DNA from: Azospirillum sp. SYSU D00513 | Lineage (GTDB): Bacteria; Pseudomonadota; Alphaproteobacteria; Azospirillales; Azospirillaceae | DNA: 64,000 bases | Assembly (NCBI RefSeq): GCF_017356015.1 | Contig: NZ_JAFIQV010000010.1 | Location: 62,001 to 126,000, forward strand | Direction of reading: 5' to 3' | Part shown: piece by piece, positions 18,032 through 27,179 of the stretch | How the letters are laid out: the number at the start of each line of letters is the position of its first letter | How positions within the stretch are numbered: the stretch's first letter is position 1 | Notes under the pieces: generated by a model | Told to the model about the DNA's origin: nothing | Seen by the model: only the letters and a program-made list of their open reading frames with translations | The model's database searches: none | Made by a program: the position numbers and the translations under genes

Positions 18032-18607
18032 ATGACCATGACGGCTTCCGTGCGCGATGCAGCCGACGCCAAGGCCGACGGCCGGCGCGGCCGCGCGGGT
18101 CTGGTCCTGGCGGTTCTCCTGCTGACGGGGTGCCCCGGCACGACGATCAACTCGGACCAGGGCTCGATCCAGACCGAGACCGCGAAAGGCCTGGCGATGG
18201 CGCCCCCGGTGCCCAAGCCCAAGCCCGCGCAGCGGTCGAACGCCGTCGTCACCGCCAAGAAGGCGGAGGACGCGGTTCCCACCACGCAGACGCATCTGGC
18301 GGCCTTGCCACCGGAGGCGTCACCCGGCGGAAAGGCCGATCCGAACGCACTGGTCGGATTGGATCAGAACCAGACCCGCCGTCTCCTGGGGTCCCCCGCC
18401 TCGACGGAAGAGGCGCCGCCGTCAAAGGTCTGGCGCTACGCCAAGGGCGATTGCACGCTCAAGGTGTACTTCTTCATGGACATGACGTCCTCCCAGGACT
18501 TTCGAGCCCTCTCCTACGACATGAAGAGCAGCGACAATGTCCCTGACGCCGATAGCCGATGCTTCGCCCAACTCCTTGCTCAAGCCTGGGATGCCAGCCA
18601 TGACTGA
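18032..18607 (+). CDS. Lipoprotein co-transcribed with chvI-chvG
   Basis: A 191-residue predicted lipoprotein: basic start, hydrophobic segment, lipobox LLTGC with the Cys near residue 34. The mature C-terminal half (LVGLDQNQTRRLLGSPASTEE...VWRYAKGDCTLKVYFF) has the SmpA/OmlA-like pattern of Leu-Gly-x-Pro, Trp-x-Tyr and a Cys-containing strand. Its last 8 bases overlap the chvI start, so the lipoprotein and regulator are translationally coupled. An envelope-located protein reporting to, or controlled by, ChvG is a reasonable inference; no function is known. Confidence 0.75.
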   Translation: MTMTASVRDAADAKADGRRGRAGLVLAVLLLTGCPGTTINSDQGSIQTETAKGLAMAPPVPKPKPAQRSNAVVTAKKAEDAVPTTQTHLAALPPEASPGGKADPNALVGLDQNQTRRLLGSPASTEEAPPSKVWRYAKGDCTLKVYFFMDMTSSQDFRALSYDMKSSDNVPDADSRCFAQLLAQAWDASHD

Positions 18608-19430
18608 TGCACCGATCGCCCGCGTGGCCCTCGTCGACGACGACGACCTGTTCCGCGAGTCCCTCGGCCTCAACCTGGCCGACGAGGGCTACGAGGTCAT
18701 TTCCTTCGACCGGGGCGAACCGGCCCTCGACTTCTTCGCCCAGGGCGGCCAAGTCGACATCGTCCTGCTCGACTGGCGCATGCCGAAGCTGGACGGCATC
18801 GACGTTCTGCGTCAGATGCGGTCGCGCGGCATCGAGCTGCCGGTGATCTTCCTGACCGTCCTGTCGGATCAGATCTATGAAGAGGCGGCACTGGCCGGCG
18901 GCGCGCTCGACTTCGTCGAGAAGTCGCGCAGCCTGCCGATTCTGCTGAAGCGCATGCAGCTCATCGTCGGGGGCACCAAGGGTGCCGCCGAGGAGGCGGA
19001 GGCCGAGACCCAGGCCCAGGCGCAGGCGTCGGTCCTGGGCGTCCACACGCTCGGCAAGCTGGAGCTTCGCCTGGAGAACAGCCGCGCCTTCTGGAGCGGC
19101 GACCGCATAGACCTGACGCTGACCGAGTTCAACATCGTCAAGCTGATGGCGACTCGGCCCGACGAGGACGTCTCCTACCGCGAGATCTACGACCTCGTGC
19201 ATGGCAAGGGCTTCATGGCCGGCTACGGCCCGTCGGGCTACCGCGCCAACGTCCGCGCCTTCATCAAGCGCATCCGCCAGAAGTTCCGCGCCGTCGATGC
19301 CGATTTCGACTGCATCGAGAACTATCCGGGCTTCGGCTACCGCTGGGGCAACGGCGCCGGCGGCCAGGACGCCGGCCGCGCGCGGCAGGACAATGACGAT
19401 GTGATGCTCAATGGCGCTGCTGCCGAGTGA
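18600..19430 (+). CDS. chvI: ChvI-type OmpR-family response regulator
   Basis: A 276-residue response regulator of the ExoS/ChvI (BatR) envelope-stress family. Receiver domain: acidic cluster VDDDD (12-16), phospho-acceptor Asp58 in LLDWRMP, Lys108 in FVEKSRS. C-terminal winged helix: LTLTEFNIVKLMATRPDEDVSYREIYDLVHGKGF, with GYRANVRAFIKRIRQKFR, the ChvI-specific DNA-recognition part. It lies between the lipoprotein and chvG, overlapping both (8 and 20 bp). A start at 18591 is also possible. Confidence 0.9.
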   Translation: MTDAPIARVALVDDDDLFRESLGLNLADEGYEVISFDRGEPALDFFAQGGQVDIVLLDWRMPKLDGIDVLRQMRSRGIELPVIFLTVLSDQIYEEAALAGGALDFVEKSRSLPILLKRMQLIVGGTKGAAEEAEAETQAQAQASVLGVHTLGKLELRLENSRAFWSGDRIDLTLTEFNIVKLMATRPDEDVSYREIYDLVHGKGFMAGYGPSGYRANVRAFIKRIRQKFRAVDADFDCIENYPGFGYRWGNGAGGQDAGRARQDNDDVMLNGAAAE

Positions 19431-20976
19431 GGCGCCGGCCCGCCCGGTCGCGTCAGCCCGCCCGGTCCGTTGGCTGTGGCGTTCGCTGGCGACCCGGCTG
19501 GCGCTGCTGACCATCGTCTTCCTGGCGGTTCCGGTCATGATCTACGACCAGTTCCGCCGTGCCGACGAGGTCAACCAGACCCTGCTGCTGCAAAGCGCGC
19601 AGCAGCAGGGCAAGCTGATCGCGCGCGCCCTCCAGCCGGAGCTGGCGCGCGCCAACCGCCAGGCCCTGCCGCAGCTCAGCGCCGACCTCGCCCGTTTCGC
19701 GGACGAGCGGACCCGGCTTAAGCTTCTGGTCCGTCCGCACGCCATGTCCGGCGGCGACGGCTTCTTCTACGTGGCGGCGGCACCGGCCGTGCCGAACGAG
19801 GACCTCGCCTTCGAACGCGCCCAGCTGCTGGAGCAGGGCGTGCTGGAGCGGCTGGGCGCCTCCTGCGCCGGCAACGCGCCGCTCGCCATCCGCGTGCCGC
19901 GCCCCTCCGGCAAGGTGGAGGTTCTGTCCTCCATCACCCCGCTCAACACGGATTTCGGCTGCTGGGCGCTGGTGACCAGCCACGGCACCGACGGCTACAT
20001 CGCCTCCTCGCTCGGCCGACCCTACTGGCGCACACCGGTGGTGCAGGCCGCCGCACTGATCTACATCGGCATGGCGGCGCTGGTGCTGGCGGTGCTGATC
20101 GGCGTGTGGCGCAACCTCCATCGCTTCCGCGACCTCGCCCGCGACATCATCAGCGGCGACGGCGGCGAGGCCCACGGCTCCTTCGCGGCGCAGAACACCG
20201 TGCCCGAGCTGGCCGGCGTCGCCGAGGATTTCGACCGGCTGGTCGACACGCTGCGCGACAGCGCCAAGTCGCTCCGCCGCGCGGCGGAGGACAACGCCCA
20301 CGCCTTCAAGACGCCGATCGCCGTCATCCGCCAGTCGGTGGAGCCCCTGCGCCGCTCCCTGCCGGAGGCCGACAACCGCTGCCAGCGGGCGCTCACCATG
20401 ATCGAGAAGTCGGTGGACAAGCTCGACGGGCTCGTCTCCTCGACCCGCCGCATGGACGAGGCGGTCGCCGACCTGCTCGCCCCGCCGCGCCGCAAGGTGG
20501 ACCTGTCCGGCCTGGTCGAGCGCATGGCGAACGGCTACACCGGCCTGCTGTCGGAGCGGCACCTGCACATGCGATCCAGCATCGAGACCGGGCTGGTGGT
20601 GCGGGCGAGCGAGGACATTCTGGAAACCGTCATAGAGAACCTGGTGGAGAACGCCGTCAGCTTCTCGCCGGACGACGGCACCGTCTCCATCCGGCTGGCG
20701 CGCAGCGGCACCTGGGCCGAACTGACGGTCGAGGACGAGGGGCCGGGCGTCGATCCCGCCAACCTGCCGCGCATCTTCGAGCGCTACTTCTCCCAGCGCG
20801 AGCCGGGCCGGGGCATCCCGGAGGACGAGGTGGCGGCGGGGCAGGCCGGGGCCGTCCATTTCGGCATCGGCCTGTGGATCGTCCGCCGCAACATCGAGGC
20901 GGTCGGCGGCCGCGTGATCGCCGCCAACCGCCCGACCGGTGGCTTCAGCATGAAGATCCTGCTGCCGAAGATCTGA
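19411..20976 (+). CDS. chvG: ChvG-type sensor histidine kinase
   Basis: A 521-residue inner-membrane kinase. TM helices at about 27-45 and 212-232 bracket a periplasmic sensor of about 165 residues. HAMP and dimerisation region follow, with phospho-acceptor His297 in DNAHAFKTPI (typical of the ChvG group), N box ENLVENAV, and ATP-lid motifs VEDEGPGVD and FGIGLWIVRR. Partner of ChvI, whose gene it overlaps by 20 bp. In rhizobia this pair senses acid or envelope stress with periplasmic ExoR; no exoR homologue is seen here, so the signal may differ. Confidence 0.92.
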   Translation: MALLPSEAPARPVASARPVRWLWRSLATRLALLTIVFLAVPVMIYDQFRRADEVNQTLLLQSAQQQGKLIARALQPELARANRQALPQLSADLARFADERTRLKLLVRPHAMSGGDGFFYVAAAPAVPNEDLAFERAQLLEQGVLERLGASCAGNAPLAIRVPRPSGKVEVLSSITPLNTDFGCWALVTSHGTDGYIASSLGRPYWRTPVVQAAALIYIGMAALVLAVLIGVWRNLHRFRDLARDIISGDGGEAHGSFAAQNTVPELAGVAEDFDRLVDTLRDSAKSLRRAAEDNAHAFKTPIAVIRQSVEPLRRSLPEADNRCQRALTMIEKSVDKLDGLVSSTRRMDEAVADLLAPPRRKVDLSGLVERMANGYTGLLSERHLHMRSSIETGLVVRASEDILETVIENLVENAVSFSPDDGTVSIRLARSGTWAELTVEDEGPGVDPANLPRIFERYFSQREPGRGIPEDEVAAGQAGAVHFGIGLWIVRRNIEAVGGRVIAANRPTGGFSMKILLPKI

Positions 20977-21025
20977 CGGGGGAGGGCGTGAAAGGGGAGC
21001 AGCGTGCGCCTCTCCTCCGGCGCCG

Positions 21026-22219
21026 CTACCCCAGCAGCATGTCGGCGCCCGGCATGGGCGAGGACAGGAAGCCCTCCATCGCGAGCGCGATGCCGCCCAT
21101 GAGCACCGCGTCCGGCCCGAGCGGGGAGACCAGCAGGCGCAGGCCGCGGCGGTGCGGCTCCAGCGCGTGGCGCTCCAGCGCGCGTTCCAGCGGCGGCAGC
21201 AGGAAGTCGGCGGCGATGGACAGGTTGCTGCCGAGCACGACCAGCTCGGGGTTCAGCAGATTGACGATGTAGGAGAGCGCGAGGCCGAGCCGCCCGCCCA
21301 CCTCGTCGAGCAGGCCGAGCATCGCCGCGTCGCCGTCCCGCGCCGCCGCCGTCACCGCCCACAGGTCGGGCAAGGGACGGCCACGCTCCGCCGCCTGAGC
21401 CAGGATCGCCAGTTCGGACACATAGGCCTCCATGCAGCCGCGGTTGCCGCAACCGCACAGCCGCCCGCCCGGCTCCACGGTGAGGTGCCCGACCTCGCCG
21501 GCGAAGCCGCGCGCGCCGCGGTAGGAGCGCCCGCCCAGCACCAGCGCGCCGCCGACGCCGGACTGGCCGGTCAGGTAGATGAAATCCTCCACCTCGCGGC
21601 AGGCGCCGAACAGACGCTCCGCCATCGCCGCCGCCTTGGTGTCGTTGTCGATGTGCACCGGCGCGCCCAGCTCAGATTCGAGCAGCGCCGATTCCAGAAG
21701 CGGCCGGATCGCCGTGTCGCGCCAGCCGAAGTTCGGCGCCAGCGCCAGCCGCCCGTCGCGGTCCATCATGCCGGGTATGCCGACTCCGATGGCGCGCAGG
21801 GGCAGGCCGGCGCCGCTCATCGCGACGATGCGGCCGATGCCGTCCCGCAGCCGGGCGACGGCCTCTCCCAGATCCGTGCTGCCGGGCAGTTCCAGATGGT
21901 CGATGACCGTGCCGGCCAGCGTTGCCGTGACGATGCGGATGGTCCCCGGCTCCAGCCGCGCTCCCACCAGCAGCCCCGCCGACGGCGCGATGTTGAGCGC
22001 CGTTTCCGGACGGCCGATGCGCCGGGTGCGCGCCGTTTCCGTCCGTTCCACCAGCCCCTCTTCCAGGAGCTGCGTGACCACGGCGGAGGTCGTCGCCTTG
22101 TCCAGCCCGGTCAGCCGGCCAAGCTCCGCCTGCGAGGCGCTGGGGTTCTCGCGCAGGGCATGGAACACCCGGACCATGTTGAGGCGCCGGATCACGGCCG
22201 AATTGACCCGCGGCGGCAT
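21026..22219 (-). CDS. ROK-family (XylR-like) transcriptional repressor
   Basis: A 397-residue ROK repressor. N-terminal MarR-like winged helix (NSAVIRRLNMVRVFHALRENPSASQAELGRLTGLDKATTSAVVTQLLE split across about residues 5-55) and a C-terminal sugar-kinase-like domain with IGVGIPGMMDRDG, IDNDTKAAAM, and the zinc-binding CGCGNRGCMEAY (about 262-273). It is divergent from the sugar ABC operon, and its likely operator lies between them. The effector is probably the transported sugar. The start at 22219 removes a non-conserved 32-residue extension. Confidence 0.9.
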   Translation of the reverse strand: MPPRVNSAVIRRLNMVRVFHALRENPSASQAELGRLTGLDKATTSAVVTQLLEEGLVERTETARTRRIGRPETALNIAPSAGLLVGARLEPGTIRIVTATLAGTVIDHLELPGSTDLGEAVARLRDGIGRIVAMSGAGLPLRAIGVGIPGMMDRDGRLALAPNFGWRDTAIRPLLESALLESELGAPVHIDNDTKAAAMAERLFGACREVEDFIYLTGQSGVGGALVLGGRSYRGARGFAGEVGHLTVEPGGRLCGCGNRGCMEAYVSELAILAQAAERGRPLPDLWAVTAAARDGDAAMLGLLDEVGGRLGLALSYIVNLLNPELVVLGSNLSIAADFLLPPLERALERHALEPHRRGLRLLVSPLGPDAVLMGGIALAMEGFLSSPMPGADMLLG

Positions 22220-22314
22220 GCATCCCCCTCTGTTCCGCTCTTTCGGCGTCTGTCCGAACCGCATAACACCCGGTAGGGGTGTTGACGGGCTCTGATCGCT
22301 AGGGTAGCGTCCCA

Positions 22315-22335
22315 TTAGTTAGACGGTCTATCAAA
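22315..22335. promoter_or_regulatory. Candidate ROK repressor operator
   Basis: TTAGTTAGAC (22315-22324), one central base, then GTCTATCAAA (22326-22335): the arms match as an inverted repeat at 8 of 10 positions. A second overlapping dyad, CGGTCT-N7-AGACCG, covers 22324-22342. The site lies between the divergent repressor and transporter genes, 80 bp before the ATPase start. Confidence 0.55.
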
Positions 22336-22414
22336 AAGACCGACAATCGATGAATGCAGCAAGCGGCCGGGCGGCGACGCCGAAGAGCCGCGAGACAGGG
22401 ACGGAAATCGCGCC

Positions 22415-23947
22415 ATGAGCCAACCCGTGCTGGGGGCGGAAGGCGTCGCGAAGAGTTTCGGGCCGGTCCAGGTCCTGTTCGGGGTGGATTTCGACGTCCG
22501 CCCCGGCGAGGTCCACGCCCTGATGGGCGAGAACGGCGCGGGCAAGTCGACGCTGATGAAGATACTCGGCGGCTACCAGCCGCCGACCGCGGGCACGATC
22601 CGCGTGAACGGCCAGCCGGTCCAGTTTTCGGGCAGCGGCGATGCCGAGGCGCTGGGCATCGTCCTGATCCACCAGGAATTCAACCTCGCCGAGACCATGA
22701 CGGTGGAGGAGAACATCTCGCTCGGCCGCGAGGTCCGGCGGGGCTTGTTCCTCGACAAGAAGGCCATGCGCGAGCGGGCGCGGGCGGCTCTGGCCGAACT
22801 GAACTGCCCGGTCGATCCGAACGCGCGGGTCAGCGGCCTCGCCGTCTCCGAACGCCAGATGGTGGAGATCGCCAAGGCGGTCTCCCGCGACGTGCGCGTC
22901 CTCATCATGGACGAGCCGACCGCCGTGCTGACCGGGGCGGAGACGGAGGTGCTGTTCCGCCTGATCCGCCGGCTGACCGCGCAGGGGGTGGGCGTCGTCT
23001 ACATCTCCCACAAGCTGGACGAGGTGAAGGCGATCTCCGACCGCGTGACCGTGCTGCGCGACGGCCGCCACATCGCCACCCGCCCGGCCGCCGAACTCAG
23101 CCAGGACGACATCGCGCAGCTCATGGTCGGGCGCGACCTCAGCGACATGTTCCCGCCCAAGAGGGAACTGGCGCCGGACGCGCCGGTGGTGCTGGAGGTG
23201 GAGGGGCTGACCGTGCCCGGCTGGGTGGAGAACGCCTCCTTCCGGCTGCGGCGGGGCGAGATCCTGGGCTTCGCCGGGCTGGTCGGGGCCGGCCGGTCGG
23301 AGCTGATCGAGGGCATGCTGTCCCTGCGCCACCGCACCGCCGGGACCATCCGCCGCGACGGCAAGCCGGTGCGCATCCGCAACGTCGGCGACGCCGCCGC
23401 CCACGGCATCGCCTACCTGACGGAGGACCGCAAGGGCAAGGGACTGCTGGTGGGGAAAGGGCTGCGCCCGAACCTGACGCTGCTGGCGCTGGACCGCTAT
23501 GGGCGCTTCTTCATCGACGAGCGCAAGGAGGCCACGGTGCTGGAGCGCGCGGTGGAGGAGTTCGACATCCGCGTGAAGAGCATGGACGCGCTGGTCGGCA
23601 GCCTCAGCGGCGGCAACCAGCAGAAGCTGCTGCTCGCCAAGACCATGCAGGTCGAACCCTCCATCCTGATCGTGGACGAGCCGACGCGCGGCATCGACAT
23701 CGGCACCAAGCGCCAGATCTACCTTTTCCTGCATGACCTTGCCCGGCGCGGCGCCTCCATCATCGTGATCTCGTCGGAAATGCCGGAGATCATCGGGCTG
23801 TCGCACCGGGTCGTCGTCATGCGCTCAGGGGTCGTCACCGGCACGCTGTCCGGCGACGCCATCGAGGAAGCCGAAATCGTCCGCTACGCCACCGGCCTGA
23901 AGGGCGGGACCAAGGGAGTGTCCAATGACGCAATCGTCCATGCCTGA
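22415..23947 (+). CDS. Sugar ABC transporter ATPase (RbsA/XylG type)
   Basis: A 510-residue double-ATPase of the carbohydrate uptake transporter-2 (CUT2) class. First domain: Walker [10 protein letters not shown] and Walker [15 protein letters not shown]. Second domain: degenerate Walker A region ([12 protein letters not shown]), signature LSGGNQQK and Walker [16 protein letters not shown]. It energises import by the permease encoded next, with which it overlaps by 23 bp. First gene of a seven-gene catabolic operon controlled by the divergent ROK repressor. The substrate is probably a pentose or polyol, judged from the xylulokinase downstream. Confidence 0.93.
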   Translation: MSQPVLGAEGVAKSFGPVQVLFGVDFDVRPGEVHALMGENGAGKSTLMKILGGYQPPTAGTIRVNGQPVQFSGSGDAEALGIVLIHQEFNLAETMTVEENISLGREVRRGLFLDKKAMRERARAALAELNCPVDPNARVSGLAVSERQMVEIAKAVSRDVRVLIMDEPTAVLTGAETEVLFRLIRRLTAQGVGVVYISHKLDEVKAISDRVTVLRDGRHIATRPAAELSQDDIAQLMVGRDLSDMFPPKRELAPDAPVVLEVEGLTVPGWVENASFRLRRGEILGFAGLVGAGRSELIEGMLSLRHRTAGTIRRDGKPVRIRNVGDAAAHGIAYLTEDRKGKGLLVGKGLRPNLTLLALDRYGRFFIDERKEATVLERAVEEFDIRVKSMDALVGSLSGGNQQKLLLAKTMQVEPSILIVDEPTRGIDIGTKRQIYLFLHDLARRGASIIVISSEMPEIIGLSHRVVVMRSGVVTGTLSGDAIEEAEIVRYATGLKGGTKGVSNDAIVHA

Positions 23948-24929
23948 CGCGGTCCGGAGACGTTCGTCCGGCTTCGACCTGAAGCTCTGGGGGCCGTTCC
24001 TGGCACTGGCCGGGCTGATCGTGCTGGGCACGCTGGTGAACCCGGTCTTCCTCAGCCCCGGCAACATCTTCAACGTGCTGACCCGCACCGCCTTCATCGG
24101 CATCATCGCGGTCGGCGCCACCTTCGTGATCACGTCCGGCGGCATCGACCTGTCGGTCGGCTCGCTCGCCGCCTTCGCGTCCGGCGTGACCATCGTCACC
24201 ATGAACGCGCTGGTCCCCGCGATGGGACCGGGCTGGCACGTGGTGGCGCTGGGCATGCTGGTGGCGGTCGGGCTCGGACTCGCGGCGGGGCTGGTCAACG
24301 GCGTTCTGGTGACGAAGGGGAGGATCGAGGCCTTCATCGTGACGCTCGGCACGATGGGCATCTTCCGGTCGCTGGTGACGTATCTGGCCGACGGCGGCAC
24401 GCTGTCGCTGGATTCCTCCATGCGGTCGGTCTACAGGCCCGTCTATTACGGCTCGCTCTTCGGCATCCCGTACCCGATCCTGCTGTTCGCGGTGGTCGCG
24501 CTGATCGGCGCGCTGATCATGTACCGCACGCGCTTCGGCCGATACTGCGCCGCCATCGGCTCCAATGAGGAGGTCGCGCGCTACTCGGCCATCGACGTGG
24601 ACCGGGTGAAGCTGCTGGCCTTCATGCTCCAGGGGCTGTGCGTCGCGCTGGCCGTGGTCATCTACGTGCCGCGGCTGGGCTCCGCCTCGGCCACCACCGG
24701 CCTGCTGTGGGAGCTGGAGGCCATCGCGGCGGTCATCATCGGCGGCACCATGCTGAAGGGCGGCTACGGCCGGGTCTGGGGCACGGTGGTCGGTGCCGTC
24801 ATGCTCACGCTGATCGACAACATCCTCAACCTGACGGGGGCGATCAGCGTCTACCTCAATGGCGCCATCCAGGGCGCCATCATCATCGTCGCCGTGCTGC
24901 TGCAACGGGGCACGGCGTCCAAACGCTAA
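23925..24929 (+). CDS. Sugar ABC transporter permease (RbsC type)
   Basis: A 334-residue inner-membrane permease of the CUT2 class with about ten hydrophobic segments. Characteristic sequences are [14 protein letters not shown] (about residues 65-78) and [27 protein letters not shown] near the C-terminus, which contact the ATPase. It starts inside the ATPase gene after a GGGAG ribosome site, giving coupled translation. It works with the flanking ATPase and binding protein. Confidence 0.93.
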   Translation: MTQSSMPDAVRRRSSGFDLKLWGPFLALAGLIVLGTLVNPVFLSPGNIFNVLTRTAFIGIIAVGATFVITSGGIDLSVGSLAAFASGVTIVTMNALVPAMGPGWHVVALGMLVAVGLGLAAGLVNGVLVTKGRIEAFIVTLGTMGIFRSLVTYLADGGTLSLDSSMRSVYRPVYYGSLFGIPYPILLFAVVALIGALIMYRTRFGRYCAAIGSNEEVARYSAIDVDRVKLLAFMLQGLCVALAVVIYVPRLGSASATTGLLWELEAIAAVIIGGTMLKGGYGRVWGTVVGAVMLTLIDNILNLTGAISVYLNGAIQGAIIIVAVLLQRGTASKR

Positions 24930-24953
24930 GAATTCCAAAGGGAGGAACAGGCA

Positions 24954-25904
24954 ATGAAACTGAAGCTGAGTCTCGCCACCGCACTCGTCGCCGGCGTCCT
25001 GATGGCCCCGGCCGCCTGGGCGCAGGACAAGATCAAGATGGGCGTCTCCATCCCCGCCGCGACGCACGGCTGGGCCGGCGGCCTGAACTGGCACGCCCAG
25101 CAGGCCGAAAAGCGGCTGGAGCAGAAATACCCGAACCTCGACGTCATCCTGGTGACGGCGCGCGACGTCGGCCGCCAGGCCAACGACCTGGAAGACCTCG
25201 TGTCGGTCCGCCAGATCGACGCTCTGGTCATCCTGCCCTTCGAATCCGCGCCGATGACCGACCCGGTCCGCGCGGTGAAGGACGCCGGCAAGTTCGTGAC
25301 GGTGGTTGACCGCGGCCTGACCGACCCGTCGATCCAGGACCTCTACGTCGCCGGCAACAACCCGGAGATGGGCAAGGTCTCCGCCCAGTACATCAAGCAG
25401 AAGCTGAACGGCAAGGGCGACATCGTGGTGCTGCGCGGCATCCCCACGGTGGTCGACAACCAGCGCGTCGAGGCCTTCCAGGAGGAGATCAAGGGCAGCC
25501 AGATCAAGGTCCTGGGCATGGAATACGCCAACTGGAACCGCGACGACGGTTTCAAGGTGATGCAGGACTTCCTGTCCCGCTTCCCGAAGATCGACGCGGT
25601 CTGGGCGCAGGACGACGACATCGCGCTGGGCGTGATCGAGGCGGTCAAGCAGGCCGGCCGCGAGAAGGAGATGTTCATCCTCGGCGGCGCCGGCATGAAG
25701 GACATCATCAAACGCGTCATGGACAAGGACACGCTGGTCCCGGCCGACGTGCTGTACCCGCCCGCGATGATCGCCGAAGCCATGGAGATCACCGCCCGCC
25801 ACCTCGTCGAGAAGGCGCCGATCGAGAAGCAGTACATCATCGAGGCGACCCTCGTGACGCCCGAGAACGCGGCCAAGTACTACTACCCGGACTCGCCGTT
25901 CTGA
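24954..25904 (+). CDS. Periplasmic sugar-binding protein (Peripla_BP_4)
   Basis: A 316-residue binding protein. Signal peptide MKLKLSLATALVAGVLMAPAAWA with cleavage before QDK. The mature part shows the ribose-binding-protein type fold: GVSIPAATHGWAGGLNWHAQQ at the start, IDALVILPFES, the hinge FVTVVDRGL, and FPKIDAVWAQDDDIALGVIEA. Third gene of the CUT2 transporter set, 24 bp after the permease, with a GGGAGGA ribosome site. The ligand is not identifiable from the sequence alone. Confidence 0.92.
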   Translation: MKLKLSLATALVAGVLMAPAAWAQDKIKMGVSIPAATHGWAGGLNWHAQQAEKRLEQKYPNLDVILVTARDVGRQANDLEDLVSVRQIDALVILPFESAPMTDPVRAVKDAGKFVTVVDRGLTDPSIQDLYVAGNNPEMGKVSAQYIKQKLNGKGDIVVLRGIPTVVDNQRVEAFQEEIKGSQIKVLGMEYANWNRDDGFKVMQDFLSRFPKIDAVWAQDDDIALGVIEAVKQAGREKEMFILGGAGMKDIIKRVMDKDTLVPADVLYPPAMIAEAMEITARHLVEKAPIEKQYIIEATLVTPENAAKYYYPDSPF

Positions 25905-25925
25905 TGTGAGGGAAGGGTGAGGCTA

Positions 25926-26053
25926 TCCCCTCTCCCCTCCGGGGAGAGGGAGGGGCCCGCGCAGCGGGAGGGTGAGGGGGGTGCCGCATCTGCCGAACGC
26001 AAATGTTCCCCTGCAACCCCCTCACCCTGACCCTCTCCCCAGGGGGAGAGGGA
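25926..26053. repeat. Composite GGGAGAGGG palindromic repeat
   Basis: Two hairpins: CCCTCTCCCC/GGGGAGAGGG at 25928-25950 and again at 26031-26052. Between them GGGTGAGGGGG and CCCCCTCACCC form an outer inverted pair. The same motifs recur at 28365-28455 and 34924-34949. It separates the transporter genes from the catabolic genes and may attenuate transcription or stabilise the upstream mRNA. Confidence 0.75.
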
Positions 26054-26113
26054 ATTGAGCGTCCATACGCGCGGCGCGGTGGCAAGAAGCACATCATCGG
26101 GAGGAATGGGCCA

Positions 26114-27169
26114 ATGAAGACCATCAAGGGGCCGGCGATCTTCCTCGCCCAGTTCGCGGGCGATCAGGCGCCCTTCAACAGCCTGCCGGCCATCGGCGAA
26201 TGGGCTGCCGACCTCGGCTACAAGGGCGTGCAGATCCCGAGCTGGGACGGGCGGCTGTTCGATCTCGCCAAGGCGGCGGAGAGCCGGACCTACTGCGACG
26301 AGGTCAAGGGCACGCTCGCCGATCTGGGCGTCGAGATCACGGAACTCTCCACCCATCTGCAGGGCCAGCTCGTCGCCGTTCACCCGGCCTATGACGAGGC
26401 TTTCGACGGCTTCGCGGCACCGGAGGTGCGCGGCAATCCCAAGGCCCGGCAGGAATGGGCGGTCGGGCAGCTCATGCTGGCGGCGCAGGCGTCTGCCAAC
26501 CTCGGCCTGACGGCGCACGCCACCTTCTCCGGCGCGCTCGCCTGGCCCTACATCTATCCCTGGCCGCAGCGCCCGGCGGGGCTGATCGAGACGGCCTTCG
26601 ACGAGCTGGCGAAGCGCTGGCGCCCGATCCTCGACGCCTTCGACCGGGCCGGCGTCGATCTCTGCTACGAGATCCACCCCGGCGAGGACCTGTTCGACGG
26701 CGCGACCTTCGAGATGTTCCTGGAGCGCGTCGGCAATCACCCGCGCTGCAACATCCTCTACGATCCCAGCCACTTCGTGCTGCAGCAGCTCGATTACCTC
26801 GGCTACATCGACGTCTATCACGAGCGGATCAAGATGTTCCACGCCAAGGACGCGGAGTTCAACCCGTCCCCCCGGCAGGGCGTCTATTCCGGCTACCAGC
26901 CCTGGATCAACCGCGCGGGCCGCTTCCGCTCGCTCGGCGACGGGCAGGTCGATTTCGGCGCGATCTTCTCCAAGCTGACCCAGTACGGCTACGACGGCTG
27001 GGCGGTGCTGGAGTGGGAATGCTGCATGAAGCACCCGGAACAGGGGGCCGCCGAGGGCGCGCCCTTCATCGAGGCGCACATCATCCGCACGACCGAAAAG
27101 GCCTTCGACGATTTCGCCGGCACCGGGACCGACCTGGAAGCCAACCGGCGGATGCTGGGCATCGGCTGA
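26114..27169 (+). CDS. Sugar phosphate isomerase/epimerase-like TIM-barrel protein
   Basis: A 351-residue AP-endonuclease-2-fold (xylose-isomerase-like TIM barrel) protein. Putative metal ligands are in the usual places: CYEIHPGED (Glu and His), LYDPSHFV (Asp and His), FHAKDAEF (His, Asp), and AVLEWECC (Glu). The substrate is unknown; proteins of this family next to MocA-type dehydrogenases often act on ketosugars, inositols or polyols. The start at 26114 has a GGGAGGA ribosome site. It lies 209 bp after the binding-protein gene, separated by the palindromic repeat. Confidence 0.85.
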   Translation: MKTIKGPAIFLAQFAGDQAPFNSLPAIGEWAADLGYKGVQIPSWDGRLFDLAKAAESRTYCDEVKGTLADLGVEITELSTHLQGQLVAVHPAYDEAFDGFAAPEVRGNPKARQEWAVGQLMLAAQASANLGLTAHATFSGALAWPYIYPWPQRPAGLIETAFDELAKRWRPILDAFDRAGVDLCYEIHPGEDLFDGATFEMFLERVGNHPRCNILYDPSHFVLQQLDYLGYIDVYHERIKMFHAKDAEFNPSPRQGVYSGYQPWINRAGRFRSLGDGQVDFGAIFSKLTQYGYDGWAVLEWECCMKHPEQGAAEGAPFIEAHIIRTTEKAFDDFAGTGTDLEANRRMLGIG

Positions 27170-27179
27170 GGAGGGAAAC

